This document shows, piece by piece, positions 16,021 through 24,097 of a stretch of DNA of 64,000 nt (position 1 is the stretch's first letter; each line of letters begins with the position of its first letter). Below the pieces are notes generated by a model that ran no database searches, was not told the DNA's origin, and saw nothing but the letters and a program-made list of their open reading frames with translations. The position numbers and the translations under genes were made by a program. Origin of the DNA: UBA5796 sp040752455 (lineage in GTDB: Bacteria > Chloroflexota > Anaerolineae > Anaerolineales > Villigracilaceae); the NCBI GenBank assembly GCA_049324115.1, contig JBMOMN010000023.1, forward strand, positions 28,136 to 92,135, read 5' to 3'.

Positions 16021-17382
16021 TTAAAAGCTCCTCAACACATTCTGCAAGGCCACCAGCAGCGCGCCTTCCTGCTCCGGCAGGACGGTGCGCGGGTCGAGCA
16101 GGACCCGGCCTCCTTCGGTGCGGGCGATGACCGGCGGCTTCTGCTCGCGCAGGCGTTTCAGGAACCTGTCCGGGCTTTTCACGTCGAGCGCCAGCAGGGT
16201 GGTCGGCATCATCTCGCCCGGCAGGCTGCCCCCGCCCACCGTGGACTCGCCCTTCACCGCCTCGCCCTGCCCCAGGCGTTCGATCCAGACCTTGACCCGG
16301 GAGCGGTTCTGCTGCGGCGTGGTGGCGATCATCTGCCAGGTGGGGATTTCGCGCTCGGCCTCGTCCTTGAGATAATGGGTCAGCGTGGCGGTGATCCCGG
16401 CCAGGCAGGTCTTGTCGGCCCGCACCGCCCGCGCCAGCGGATGCTTTTTGATCCTGTCGAGCAACGCCTTCCTGCCGATGATGATCCCCGCCTGCGGACC
16501 GCCGAGCAGCTTATCGCCGGAGAAGCAGACGACGTCCACGCCGGCTGCCAGCGATTCTTGGACCGTCGGCTCGTGCGCCAGCCCAAAGCGGGCCGTGTCC
16601 AGCAGCGTCCCGGACCCGAGGTCGTCCAGCACGGGGACCCCGGCCCGGTGCGCGGCTGAGACGATATCCTTCAACTCCGGCTCTTCGGTGAAACCGATGA
16701 TCTTGAAGTTCGAACGGTGGGCGCGCATCACCAGGGCGGGTTTCTCGGCGAAGGTTTCTTCGTAATCCGACAGGCGCACCTTGTTGGTCGTGCCGACTTC
16801 GAGCAGCTTCGCCCCCGACTGCTTCATCACGTCCGGGATGCGGAAGCCGCCGCCGATCTCGACCAGTTGCGAGCGGGCGATGACGGCTTTGCGCCGGTGG
16901 GCCAGCGCCGAAAGCACCAGCAGCACCGCCGAAGCGTTGTTGTTGACCACCACCGCGGCTTCCGCCCCGGTCAGGCGTTTCAGCACCGCCTCGGCGTGGA
17001 CCAGCCGTGAGCCGCGCTTGCCGTTCGACAGGTCGAATTCCAGCGTCGAATAACCGCGGGAAACCGCTTCCATCGCCTGGATGGTCGCCTTGCTCAACGG
17101 GGAGCGGCCCAGGTTGGTGTGCAGGATCACGCCCGTGGCGTTGATCACCGGCAGCAGCGTGGGAGTCATCCACTCGTCCAGCACGACCGAGACGTTTTCC
17201 AATATCGCTTCCCGCTCCGGGACGGTGGTCTCGCTCCCGGACAGGATCCGCCCGCGCGCCTCATCCAGCACGCAACGGATGGCTTCCAGCACCAGCGGGC
17301 GGCCATTGGCCGAGATCATCTCGGCGGCCAGTTTGGTCTGGAGCAGTTGTTCGACCGAGGGGAGGTTTCGGAGTTCGGACAT
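16021..17382 (-). CDS. selA: L-seryl-tRNA(Sec) selenium transferase
   Basis: SelA is a PLP enzyme that converts seryl-tRNA(Sec) to selenocysteinyl-tRNA(Sec) with selenophosphate. The 453-residue length is typical. The N-terminal tRNA-binding domain (NLPSVEQLL) leads into the PLP domain with VINATGVILHTNLGRSPLS and the PLP lysine in VCFSGDKLLGGPQAGIIIG. Its presence suggests the organism decodes UGA as selenocysteine, but selB, selC and selD are not in the window. Confidence 0.95.
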   Translation of the reverse strand: MSELRNLPSVEQLLQTKLAAEMISANGRPLVLEAIRCVLDEARGRILSGSETTVPEREAILENVSVVLDEWMTPTLLPVINATGVILHTNLGRSPLSKATIQAMEAVSRGYSTLEFDLSNGKRGSRLVHAEAVLKRLTGAEAAVVVNNNASAVLLVLSALAHRRKAVIARSQLVEIGGGFRIPDVMKQSGAKLLEVGTTNKVRLSDYEETFAEKPALVMRAHRSNFKIIGFTEEPELKDIVSAAHRAGVPVLDDLGSGTLLDTARFGLAHEPTVQESLAAGVDVVCFSGDKLLGGPQAGIIIGRKALLDRIKKHPLARAVRADKTCLAGITATLTHYLKDEAEREIPTWQMIATTPQQNRSRVKVWIERLGQGEAVKGESTVGGGSLPGEMMPTTLLALDVKSPDRFLKRLREQKPPVIARTEGGRVLLDPRTVLPEQEGALLVALQNVLRSF

Positions 17383-17395
17383 GGGTTCCAGTGGC

Positions 17396-17428
17396 GATAT
17401 TCAGTATTCAGTGTTCAGTGGTCAGTGT
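17396..17428. repeat. TTCAGT quasi-tandem spacer
   Basis: Repeats of ATTCAGT, GTTCAGT and GGTCAGT occupy the start of selA's upstream region and run into the 3' end of the next gene. The opposite-strand form occurs at 18094-18150, so the two flank the membrane protein gene and palindrome cluster. Confidence 0.65.
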
Positions 17429-17847
17429 TCAGCATCGTGAGGAGCGGGTTCCGGCGGGAGGGGCGGACGAATGCGGGTGCGCTCGCGCATCCGCACCACC
17501 GACTCGACCACGAACAGCCCCGCTGCCAGCCCGACGATGACCCACAGGTTGACCACCCGTCCGAGTTGCAGCCAGGCCAGGGTCGCCCCGTAGACGCCGA
17601 CCCACATCGCCTGGCGGACGATCACGTTCGCTTCGGCTGGCGGCCTGGACGGGAAGCGCAAGTTCAGGAAATAGACCACCGGCAGGGCGAGGCCGGTCAG
17701 GGCCATCATCCACAGCACGAAGAACGTCCAGCGCATCCAGACGGTGGGCAGGGTGTAGAAGAACAAAAACGCCAGCCCGCCCCAGCCGAGGATCAGCAAG
17801 GTCAGCGTGGCGGGGATGAATTGTCGGAAAGTGGGGCGTGAGTCCAT
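17422..17847 (-). CDS. Four-span hypothetical membrane protein
   Basis: This 141-residue protein has about four hydrophobic segments (FIPATLTLLILGWGGLAFLF, RWTFFVLWMMALTGLALPVV, AMWVGVYGATLAWLQLG, VVNLWVIVGLAAGLFVVESV) and a basic, proline-rich cytoplasmic tail. It has no recognised family. A TATAAT lies only six bases before the ATG, so the mRNA is probably leaderless. It lies between inverted ATCAGT-type arrays. Confidence 0.7.
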   Translation of the reverse strand: MDSRPTFRQFIPATLTLLILGWGGLAFLFFYTLPTVWMRWTFFVLWMMALTGLALPVVYFLNLRFPSRPPAEANVIVRQAMWVGVYGATLAWLQLGRVVNLWVIVGLAAGLFVVESVVRMRERTRIRPPLPPEPAPHDAEH

Positions 17848-17853
17848 GATTGG

Positions 17854-17859
17854 ATTATA
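17854..17859 (-). promoter_or_regulatory. -10 box immediately before the membrane protein gene
   Basis: A perfect TATAAT on the minus strand is followed six bases later by the ATG. Transcription would begin at or next to the start codon. No good -35 is visible. Confidence 0.5.
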
Positions 17860-17918
17860 CCTTAGGGCGCGTTACACCTCTCCAAAATCCATCCCCATCC
17901 TTACGGGATCGCCCAAAA

Positions 17919-18018
17919 ATCTAGCGCCAGAATTAAAATTTCTAGCGCTAGACTTTTAAAATCCAGCGCTAGACTTAACCAAACCGTGCGAGCGATTTTA
18001 AAAATCCAGCGCTGGATT
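17919..18018. repeat. Cluster of four AGCGC-centred palindromes
   Basis: Four related dyads occur in 100 bases: around 17921 (TCTAGCGCCAGA), 17941 (TCTAGCGCTAGA), 17961 (TCCAGCGCTAGA), and 18003 (AATCCAGCGCTGGATT, extended by one more A/T pair to 18 bases). They sit between the divergent membrane protein and acyl-CoA synthetase genes. They may be operators or a short palindromic repeat family. Confidence 0.7.
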
Positions 18019-18093
18019 TAACCGCTCCCCGATTACGCTATCAGGCGCTGGCTGTGCTTTATAATGGCAATTCGTAATTGGGCAACGCCCAAA

Positions 18094-18150
18094 TCACCGA
18101 TTACCGATTACCAATTACCAATAACCAATCACCGATCACTGAACACTGGA
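18094..18150. repeat. CGATTACC/CAATTACC quasi-tandem array
   Basis: The stretch consists of words such as CACCGATTACCGATTACC and CAATTACCAATAACC, ending in ATCACTGAACACTGG. It lies directly before the acyl-CoA synthetase start and is open in frame with it, but does not look like protein. Confidence 0.7.
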
Positions 18151-18155
18151 AACCG

Positions 18156-20240
18156 ATGACTGAATACTCCCCCTTCTTCACCCCCCGCGGCATCGCCATC
18201 GTCGGCGCTTCGGCCAGCCCGGAAAAACTCGGCTACGGCGTGGCCCGCAACCTGGTCAACAGCGGCTACAGCGGCGCGATCCACTTCGTCAGCCGCCGGG
18301 CCGGGAATTTGTTTGGCCGCCCGGTTTACCCTGACCTGGCCTCCGTCCCCGACCCGGTGGACCTGGCCGTGCTGATCGTCCCCGCGCCGGGGATGGCCGC
18401 CGCGCTGCAAGCCTGCGCCGGGCGCGATATTCACGCCGCGATCATCATGTCGTCCGGGTTCCGGGAAGCGGGCGCCGAAGGCGCGGCGCTCGAAGCCGAA
18501 ATCGTCGAGATCGCCCGCCGGAACGGCATCCGCCTGATCGGCCCGAACTGCATCGGCCTGCTCGATACACACCTGCCGCTCGACACCACCTTCCTGCCGC
18601 CGCCCATGCCCCCCAAAGGCGACGTGGCCTTCATCTCGCAGTCCGGGGCCATCTGCGCCGCGATCATTGACTGGGCACGCGGCCAGGGCTTCGGCTTCTC
18701 GCGGCTGATCTCGCTCGGCAACCAGGCCGACGTCAACGAGACCGACATGCTGGCCGCGGTCGTGGAGGACGAAAACACCCGCGTCCTCACCCTTTACATC
18801 GAAAGCGTGGCCGACGGGCGCAGGTTCATCGAAGAAGCATCCAGGGTGACGCGCCGCAAACCGGTCGTGGCGCTCAAGGTCGGTCGCTTCGAGGCCGGGC
18901 AAAAGGCCGCCGCCTCGCACACCGGCGCGCTGGCAGGTTCCGACACGGCTTACGAGGCCGCCTTCCGCAAGGCCGGGATTTTCCGGGCTACGACCAGCGA
19001 AGAGATGTTCGACTGGGCTTCGGCATTGGCATCCTGTCCGTTGCCTGCCGGACGGGACATCGCCGTCCTGACGAATGCCGGCGGCCCGGGCGTGATCGCG
19101 GCGGATGCGCTCGAGACGAACGGCCTGCATCTCGCCAAACTGGCCGAGTCCACCCGTCAGCGTTTGGCCGGACTCCTGCCCCCGGCCGCGGGCCTCAACA
19201 ACCCGGTGGACATGCTCGCCTCGGCCTCCCCTGAAGATTACGCCGCCTGCCTGCGCCTGCTGCTGGACGACGAAGCCGTGGACGGCGCGCTGGTGATCCT
19301 GCCGCCGCCGCCGATGCACCCGGCCGAGTCCGTGGCCGAGGCGGTCATCCCGCTCATCCGGGGCAGCCGCAAGCCGGTGTTGGTGGCGCTGATGGGCGAG
19401 GCGCTGATCCGGGAGGCCGCCGAACGCTTCCGCCGCGCCCGTGTCCCCGAATACCGCTTCCCGGAGCGGGCCGCCGCGGCGATGGCAGTGTTGGCGCAAC
19501 GGGCAGAGTTTTTGTCCAACGTGGAAGTGCGTCGCACCACCCCCAACGGAAGCGATTCGAGCGGAGACCCATCCCGTTTAACGGCCTCTGTCCAAAGTGT
19601 CAGGTGCGACGCACCCTCCCCGGATGGGTTGGTTGCGGCCTACGGCATCCCGACCGCGCCGGTGGAATTGGCCCGCAACGCAGACGAGGCCGCCCGTCTC
19701 GCGGCCGAACTGGGCTTCCCGCTGGTGATGAAGATCGCCAGCCCCGACATTCTGCACAAGTCCGACGTGGGCGGCGTGATGCTGGGACTCGGTTCAGCAG
19801 AAGCAATTCGACTTGCCTATACGCAGATGATGGAGCGGGTGGCTGCGGCCGCGCCGCAGGCAAAAATCGAAGGCGTGCTGCTCCAGCGCATGGTCCCCGA
19901 CGGCCAGGAGGTGATCGCCGGGATGGTGCGCGATCCGCAGTTCGGGCCGCTGATGATGTTCGGATCGGGGGGCGTGGAGGTGGAAGGACTCAAGGACGTG
20001 GCCTTCGCCCTGGGGCCGCTGGACCAGGCCGAGGCGTCCGACATGATCCGCCGCACCTGGGCGGGGAGGAAACTCAAGGGCTTCCGCAACATCCCCCCGG
20101 CAGACGAGGCCGCAGTCGCCGACATCCTGGTGAAACTATCGCATTTGGCGTTCGACCATCCCGAAATCAGCGAGATCGAGATCAACCCGCTGCGGGCGCT
20201 GAACGAGGGGGCGGTGGCGCTTGACGTGCGGCTGAAGTAA
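18156..20240 (+). CDS. ADP-forming acetyl/acyl-CoA synthetase, fused alpha-beta type
   Basis: The enzyme interconverts an acyl-CoA plus ADP and phosphate with the acid, CoA and ATP. Order of domains: CoA-binding Rossmann (RGIAIVGASASPEKLG), CoA-ligase domain with LIGPNCIGLLDT, ISQSGAICAAIIDW and the phosphohistidine region ASHTGALAGSD, then a C-terminal ATP-grasp half (FPLVMKIASPDILHKSDVGG, EIEINPLRAL). I use ATG 18156 because the 26 codons upstream are translated spacer repeat. A roughly 30-residue segment at the linker between halves (19525-19619) looks like an inserted palindromic element kept in frame. Confidence 0.9.
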   Translation: MTEYSPFFTPRGIAIVGASASPEKLGYGVARNLVNSGYSGAIHFVSRRAGNLFGRPVYPDLASVPDPVDLAVLIVPAPGMAAALQACAGRDIHAAIIMSSGFREAGAEGAALEAEIVEIARRNGIRLIGPNCIGLLDTHLPLDTTFLPPPMPPKGDVAFISQSGAICAAIIDWARGQGFGFSRLISLGNQADVNETDMLAAVVEDENTRVLTLYIESVADGRRFIEEASRVTRRKPVVALKVGRFEAGQKAAASHTGALAGSDTAYEAAFRKAGIFRATTSEEMFDWASALASCPLPAGRDIAVLTNAGGPGVIAADALETNGLHLAKLAESTRQRLAGLLPPAAGLNNPVDMLASASPEDYAACLRLLLDDEAVDGALVILPPPPMHPAESVAEAVIPLIRGSRKPVLVALMGEALIREAAERFRRARVPEYRFPERAAAAMAVLAQRAEFLSNVEVRRTTPNGSDSSGDPSRLTASVQSVRCDAPSPDGLVAAYGIPTAPVELARNADEAARLAAELGFPLVMKIASPDILHKSDVGGVMLGLGSAEAIRLAYTQMMERVAAAAPQAKIEGVLLQRMVPDGQEVIAGMVRDPQFGPLMMFGSGGVEVEGLKDVAFALGPLDQAEASDMIRRTWAGRKLKGFRNIPPADEAAVADILVKLSHLAFDHPEISEIEINPLRALNEGAVALDVRLK
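19525..19619 (+). repeat. In-frame palindromic repeat element inside the acyl-CoA synthetase gene
   Basis: GTGCGTCGCACC at 19527-19538 and GGTGCGACGCACC at 19603-19615 are each near-palindromic and are reverse complements of each other. The DNA between them is translated as a low-complexity Ser/Arg/Thr-rich linker at the boundary of the CoA-ligase and ATP-grasp halves. Confidence 0.6.
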
Positions 20241-20241
20241 C

Positions 20242-21210
20242 TTACACCACTTTATCGGCGTACCGGTCGGCGAACAGGGCGGGCGCGCCGCCGGTATGCC
20301 AGAACAGGACGGTCTCGTCCCTGCCGAAGAACCCCTTGCGGATCAGGTCAATCATCCCGGCCGCGGCCCGTCCCGTGTAAACCGGATCGAGCAACAACCC
20401 CTCGGCCTGGGCAAAAAGGCGAATGGCTTCCTTCTCCCCCTCGCCGAAGACCCCGTACCCGGCCCGGCAGTATTCGTCCGTAGCCAGCACATCTTCGGGC
20501 GAGAAAGCGATCCGCTCGCCGAGTTTCTCCGAGGCCTCGGAGGCCAGCGCCGGGACGTGCGCCTTGAGCCAGGCTTCGGGTTCGTCAATGCTGACGCCCA
20601 GGATTTTCCCCGCATACCCGAACAACCGCTGCCCCAGCACCAGCCCGGCGTGCGTCCCCCCGGACGAGGTACCGAAGACGATCCAATCTGCCTCGGCGTT
20701 TTGGGCCATCAACTCCTGCATCGCAAACGCATAACCCAGCGCCCCGGTCGGGCTGGAACCGCCATACGGGACGAGATAGGGCCGTTTGCCCGACGCGGCA
20801 GCTCGCTCGAAGGTTTCCCGCAAGACCCGGTCGCGGTCGGCCCGGTCTTCCACGAAGGCGATCTGCGCGCCGAAGAGCCGGTCGAGCAAAATATTGGCGG
20901 AGGGCTGTTCGGGCTTCCGGCCGGTCAGCACCAGGGTACACTCGAAGCCGAAGCGGGCTGCGGCCGCGGCCGTCTGGCGGCAGTGGTTGGACTGCACCGC
21001 CCCGGCGGAGACCAGCATCCCTGCGCCCTGTTCCTGCGCCTCGGCGACGAGGAACTCCAGCTTGCGGGTCTTGTTCCCGCCGAAAGCCAGCCCGGTCTGG
21101 TCGTCGCGTTTGACGAGCAGGCGCGGCCCGCCAAGCATGGCCGACAGCCGCGGCATTTCCTCGATGGGGGTGGGGAGGTGGGCGAAGTTCAATCGGGTCG
21201 GTTGGTTCAT
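20242..21210 (-). CDS. D-cysteine desulfhydrase / ACC deaminase-family PLP enzyme
   Basis: This 322-residue fold-type II PLP enzyme has the internal lysine in FGGNKTRKLEFLVAEA and the SAGAVQSNHCRQTAAAAA block typical of the D-cysteine desulfhydrase/ACC deaminase group, plus GTSSGGTHAGLVLG for phosphate binding. The likely reaction is D-cysteine to pyruvate, sulfide and ammonia, although ACC deaminase-like members share these motifs. It ends one base after the acyl-CoA synthetase stop on the other strand, so the genes are convergent with no room for a terminator. Confidence 0.82.
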   Translation of the reverse strand: MNQPTRLNFAHLPTPIEEMPRLSAMLGGPRLLVKRDDQTGLAFGGNKTRKLEFLVAEAQEQGAGMLVSAGAVQSNHCRQTAAAAARFGFECTLVLTGRKPEQPSANILLDRLFGAQIAFVEDRADRDRVLRETFERAAASGKRPYLVPYGGSSPTGALGYAFAMQELMAQNAEADWIVFGTSSGGTHAGLVLGQRLFGYAGKILGVSIDEPEAWLKAHVPALASEASEKLGERIAFSPEDVLATDEYCRAGYGVFGEGEKEAIRLFAQAEGLLLDPVYTGRAAAGMIDLIRKGFFGRDETVLFWHTGGAPALFADRYADKVV

Positions 21211-21284
21211 GGGAGGGTCCTTTCAAAGTGTTGCGTGGAGCGTGTTCCGTGTGCTCTTACGAAACACGCAACACTCACCAGCAG

Positions 21285-22454
21285 TCATGCCCCTGTCACT
21301 TGCCGCGTCTTCCGTTTCCCTCGCGCCCGCATCACGTCCAGCAGGCGCGGCAGGATTTCGGTGTACATCCGGTACCAGAGCTTGTTCGGCACGAAATCCC
21401 AGGCCCCCAGGGTGCGGACGACCTGCCCGCCGAGTCCTTCCTTGAAGCGGAATACGCCCCACAACGGGTCGCTTTCGTCGAAGACATCCGGCGCGCCCCA
21501 CAGGTCGTAAACGGCGCAGCCCGCGGCCTTGGCCCGCCGCATGGCTTCCCATTGCAGCAGGGTGTTGGGCATCTTCTCGCGGTGAGTCTCGCGTGACATG
21601 CCGTAAAGGTAATAGGCCCGCCCGGCAAACCAGAACAGGAACACCGCCGCGATTGGCTCGCCGTCCACTTCGGCGATCAGCGGCTCGGCGGACGGTTGAC
21701 CGTTGACCGGGGACGGTTGCATGAACGCTTTCCATACCGCGAGATAGTAATTTTCATCCCGGATCACAAAGCCATCACGAACCGATGTCTCGGCGTACAT
21801 TTTGTACAACATTGGCAAATCCGCTGCCGTCCCGCGCCGCACGGTCACGCCCTTTTTAGCCGCCAGGCGCACGTTGTAGCGCGTCTTCTGCTTCATGCGG
21901 GCCAGCATTTCCTCTTCGGATGGGGACAGGTCGAGCAGCACGGTGTTGCGGAACTGGACCTGGTCGGACGAGAAGATCCATCCCCGCCGGGTCAGCTCGG
22001 ACCTGACGGCCTGTCCGCCGTTATCGGGGCGTTCATCCTCGCTACCGGGGAGTCCCGTCCCCAGCGCCACGTCCGGGTCCAATTTCAGGAAGATGGCGCC
22101 TTGTTTCCTGGCGAACGCCTGCAAATCGTCCAGCACCCGCTGACGGAGGGCCGCGTCGCCCCAGTCCAGGTTCGGGCCTTTGGGCGCGTACAACACCGAC
22201 AGCCGCGCCGCGAATCCGCCCACCGGGAGGGTGCGCTTCAAGACCAAGCAGGCGGCCAGGCAGTGATCAGTAATCAGTGACCAGTGATCGGTCACGATGA
22301 ATTGCTTATCGGTCCAGACCGCGAAAAACGGTTTCCAGCCATATTTTTCCTTGACCTGCGCCCACTCCATGGTTTGGAGCAGGTGCGGGTTGGGGAGGGA
22401 TGAGATGAGTTCGTTCCAGGTTGAAGAGGGAAGGTTGAAGGGTTCCATGGTCAT
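21285..22454 (-). CDS. FemAB-family aminoacyltransferase-like protein (copy 1)
   Basis: This 389-residue protein has the duplicated GNAT fold of Fem proteins, which add amino acids to lipid II from aminoacyl-tRNA. Recognisable parts: HLLQTMEWAQVKEKYGWKPF near the start, MKQKTRYNVRLAAKKGVTVR in the middle, and NTLLQWEAMRRAKAAGCAVY with YDLWGAPD at the end. The substrate is unknown; a role in peptidoglycan or cell-surface modification is inference. Residues around FIVTDHWSLITDHC are encoded by an ATCAGT-type spacer repeat (22261-22298). A paralogue lies 580 bases upstream of its start, beyond a toxin-antitoxin pair. Confidence 0.87.
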   Translation of the reverse strand: MTMEPFNLPSSTWNELISSLPNPHLLQTMEWAQVKEKYGWKPFFAVWTDKQFIVTDHWSLITDHCLAACLVLKRTLPVGGFAARLSVLYAPKGPNLDWGDAALRQRVLDDLQAFARKQGAIFLKLDPDVALGTGLPGSEDERPDNGGQAVRSELTRRGWIFSSDQVQFRNTVLLDLSPSEEEMLARMKQKTRYNVRLAAKKGVTVRRGTAADLPMLYKMYAETSVRDGFVIRDENYYLAVWKAFMQPSPVNGQPSAEPLIAEVDGEPIAAVFLFWFAGRAYYLYGMSRETHREKMPNTLLQWEAMRRAKAAGCAVYDLWGAPDVFDESDPLWGVFRFKEGLGGQVVRTLGAWDFVPNKLWYRMYTEILPRLLDVMRARGKRKTRQVTGA

Positions 22455-22537
22455 TACAGGGTCAGTATAAACGCTGGCATGAGTGAAGGGAAGGTCTTTG
22501 CGGGTTGTTGTATAATCGCATTGAAAGGAATTTGACT

Positions 22538-22768
22538 ATGGTAACTCCAGCAATCGAAACCGCCTTGAAAATGCTCGAATCCCTGCCGGAAGAAGCGCAG
22601 ACCCGAGCCGTTGAGCATTTGCGTGAGTGGTTGGCAATGACAAATGAAGAAGCCGAATGGGATCAAACCTTTGCCAAACCATCTGAAAAATTGTATGAAG
22701 CGGCTAAAAAAGCTCGCCTTCAAATTGCCGAAGGTAAAGCTGAGAAAATGGATTTTGACCGTTTATGA
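22538..22768 (+). CDS. Antitoxin of RelE-type module
   Basis: This 76-residue acidic protein (AIETALKMLESLPEEAQTRA at the start, AEKMDFDRL at the end) precedes and overlaps the toxin gene by four bases (ATGA). The ATG at 22538 has an AAAGGAA site upstream, and a TATAAT lies at 22511-22516. No DNA-binding fold is obvious. The low GC and the divergent orientation relative to the flanking genes suggest an inserted module. Confidence 0.78.
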   Translation: MVTPAIETALKMLESLPEEAQTRAVEHLREWLAMTNEEAEWDQTFAKPSEKLYEAAKKARLQIAEGKAEKMDFDRL

Positions 22769-23028
22769 AATCCCAGACACTTCCGTCGTTTTGGGAACAT
22801 TACAACCGTCTGGAAAAATTGGTCAAACAACGGGCACGTAAAGCCTTCGAATTATGGGCGGAAAATCCTTTTCATCCATCCCTGCATTTCAAATGTATCA
22901 ACACTCAAGAAAGTTTGTGGGCCGTTCGCGTCACACTTGGTTATCGTGCCATCGGAGTCTTGGAAGATGATGTAGTTACCTGGTTCTGGATTGGCAACCA
23001 CGACGATTACGAAAGATTTTTTGGGTAA
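22765..23028 (+). CDS. RelE/ParE-family toxin
   Basis: The 87-residue protein has the length and C-terminal signature of RelE/ParE toxins: WAVRVTLGYRAIGVLEDD followed by TWFWIGNHDDYERFFG. RelE members cleave mRNA on the ribosome, ParE members poison gyrase; the sequence does not decide. It forms a two-gene operon with the upstream antitoxin. It ends four bases before the stop of the convergent FemAB paralogue. Confidence 0.85.
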   Translation: MKSQTLPSFWEHYNRLEKLVKQRARKAFELWAENPFHPSLHFKCINTQESLWAVRVTLGYRAIGVLEDDVVTWFWIGNHDDYERFFG

Positions 23029-23031
23029 ATT

Positions 23032-24018
23032 TCAACTGTTTCGCGTGATGTAAGCCGTATACAACCGGTACAGAAGGGGATGATACACCCGGTCCAGCGC
23101 CTGGGCGGCCCGTTTCAGCTCGCCGCCGAAACCGCGTTTGAAACGGTAGACGCCCCACAGCCCGTCCCGCCGCGACTCGAAATTGGCTTCGAGGGCCGCT
23201 TCGTCCTCGTCCGGGACGCCCCACAGGTCGTATTCTTCCGCGCCGTGTGCCCGCGCCCAGCGCATGGCTTCCCACTGGAGCAGGTAGGTCGGCATCCGGT
23301 TGCGCTCCTCGTCGGTGGAGGCGCCGTACACGTACCAGGCCCGCCGTCCACGGGCGAAAACCATCAGCGCCGCCAGCGGATGCCCGTCGAACCCGGCCAG
23401 CAGCAGTTCGGCCATGCCGGTTGGATGGAACAACTCGTAAGCCCGCCGATAATACTCCAGCGAGTGGACGCCAAACCCGTCCCGCCCGCCGGTGACCTGC
23501 ATCATGCGGTGGAACCCGTCCAGGTCATCCCAGGCGCGGACGGTGACGCCCTTTTTTCCGGCCAGGCGGATGTTGTAGCGGGTCTTCTGTTTCATGCGGG
23601 CCAGGATGTCGTCCTCCGCGCCGCGCAGGTCCACGAGGAGGGTGCGGGGGGGCTGGATGTTGTGGGGAGACGGCGGTAATGGGTAATTGGTAATTGGTAG
23701 GTCGGTTTCCCAGGCATCAGGTTCAATTTTCAAAAAAACAGCCCGTTTTTTTCGGCAAACTGTATCGACCTCGCTCCAAAACTGATCACTGGTTACTGAA
23801 TACTGGTTACTGATCACTGGTTTTGGCATGTACCCCACCGAAAACCCCAGCGGCAGGCGGCGGAACAGGATTTGCGCGCCGGCATCCCCGCAGACGATCC
23901 GCACCGGCTCCCAGCCAAAAGCGGACTTCAACTCACCCCACTCGCCGGTCTGCAAGACGTGGGCGTGGGGGTGACTCTGTAAAAATTGATTCCAATCCGG
24001 GAGTGAAACTACGGGCAT
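23032..24018 (-). CDS. FemAB-family aminoacyltransferase-like protein (copy 2)
   Basis: This is a 328-residue paralogue of copy 1, with HAHVLQTGEWGELKSAFGWE at the start, MKQKTRYNIRLAGKKGVTVR in the middle and YLLQWEAMRWARAHGAEEYD near the end. The start ATG at 24018 is preferred over an upstream frame opening because the Fem-type N-terminus begins there. Two segments are encoded by spacer-repeat words: VISNQYSVTSDQF (23780-23822) and LPITNYPLPPS (23675-23703). They fall where Fem folds have variable loops, so the protein may still fold. Confidence 0.85.
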   Translation of the reverse strand: MPVVSLPDWNQFLQSHPHAHVLQTGEWGELKSAFGWEPVRIVCGDAGAQILFRRLPLGFSVGYMPKPVISNQYSVTSDQFWSEVDTVCRKKRAVFLKIEPDAWETDLPITNYPLPPSPHNIQPPRTLLVDLRGAEDDILARMKQKTRYNIRLAGKKGVTVRAWDDLDGFHRMMQVTGGRDGFGVHSLEYYRRAYELFHPTGMAELLLAGFDGHPLAALMVFARGRRAWYVYGASTDEERNRMPTYLLQWEAMRWARAHGAEEYDLWGVPDEDEAALEANFESRRDGLWGVYRFKRGFGGELKRAAQALDRVYHPLLYRLYTAYITRNS

Positions 24019-24052
24019 GAAACATAGCCTTTTCAAAACGGAGTACAAAGTT

Positions 24053-24092
24053 TCCAGACTTTGCCGCCAACGTCAGGAGACGTTGGACTCCG
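24053..24092. repeat. Dispersed hairpin repeat, copy 1
   Basis: TCCAGACTTTGC is followed by the 8-bp hairpin CCAACGTC-AGGA-GACGTTGG and then ACTCCG. A second copy at 53238-53278 has the stem CCGACATC/GATGTCGG in the same frame. It lies just after the end of the CapD-like gene on the minus strand. Confidence 0.75.
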
Positions 24093-24097
24093 CATTA

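Noticed and set aside
18078..18155. 26-codon upstream extension of the acyl-CoA synthetase
   Set aside because: It translates spacer repeat words; the family N-terminus starts at ATG 18156.
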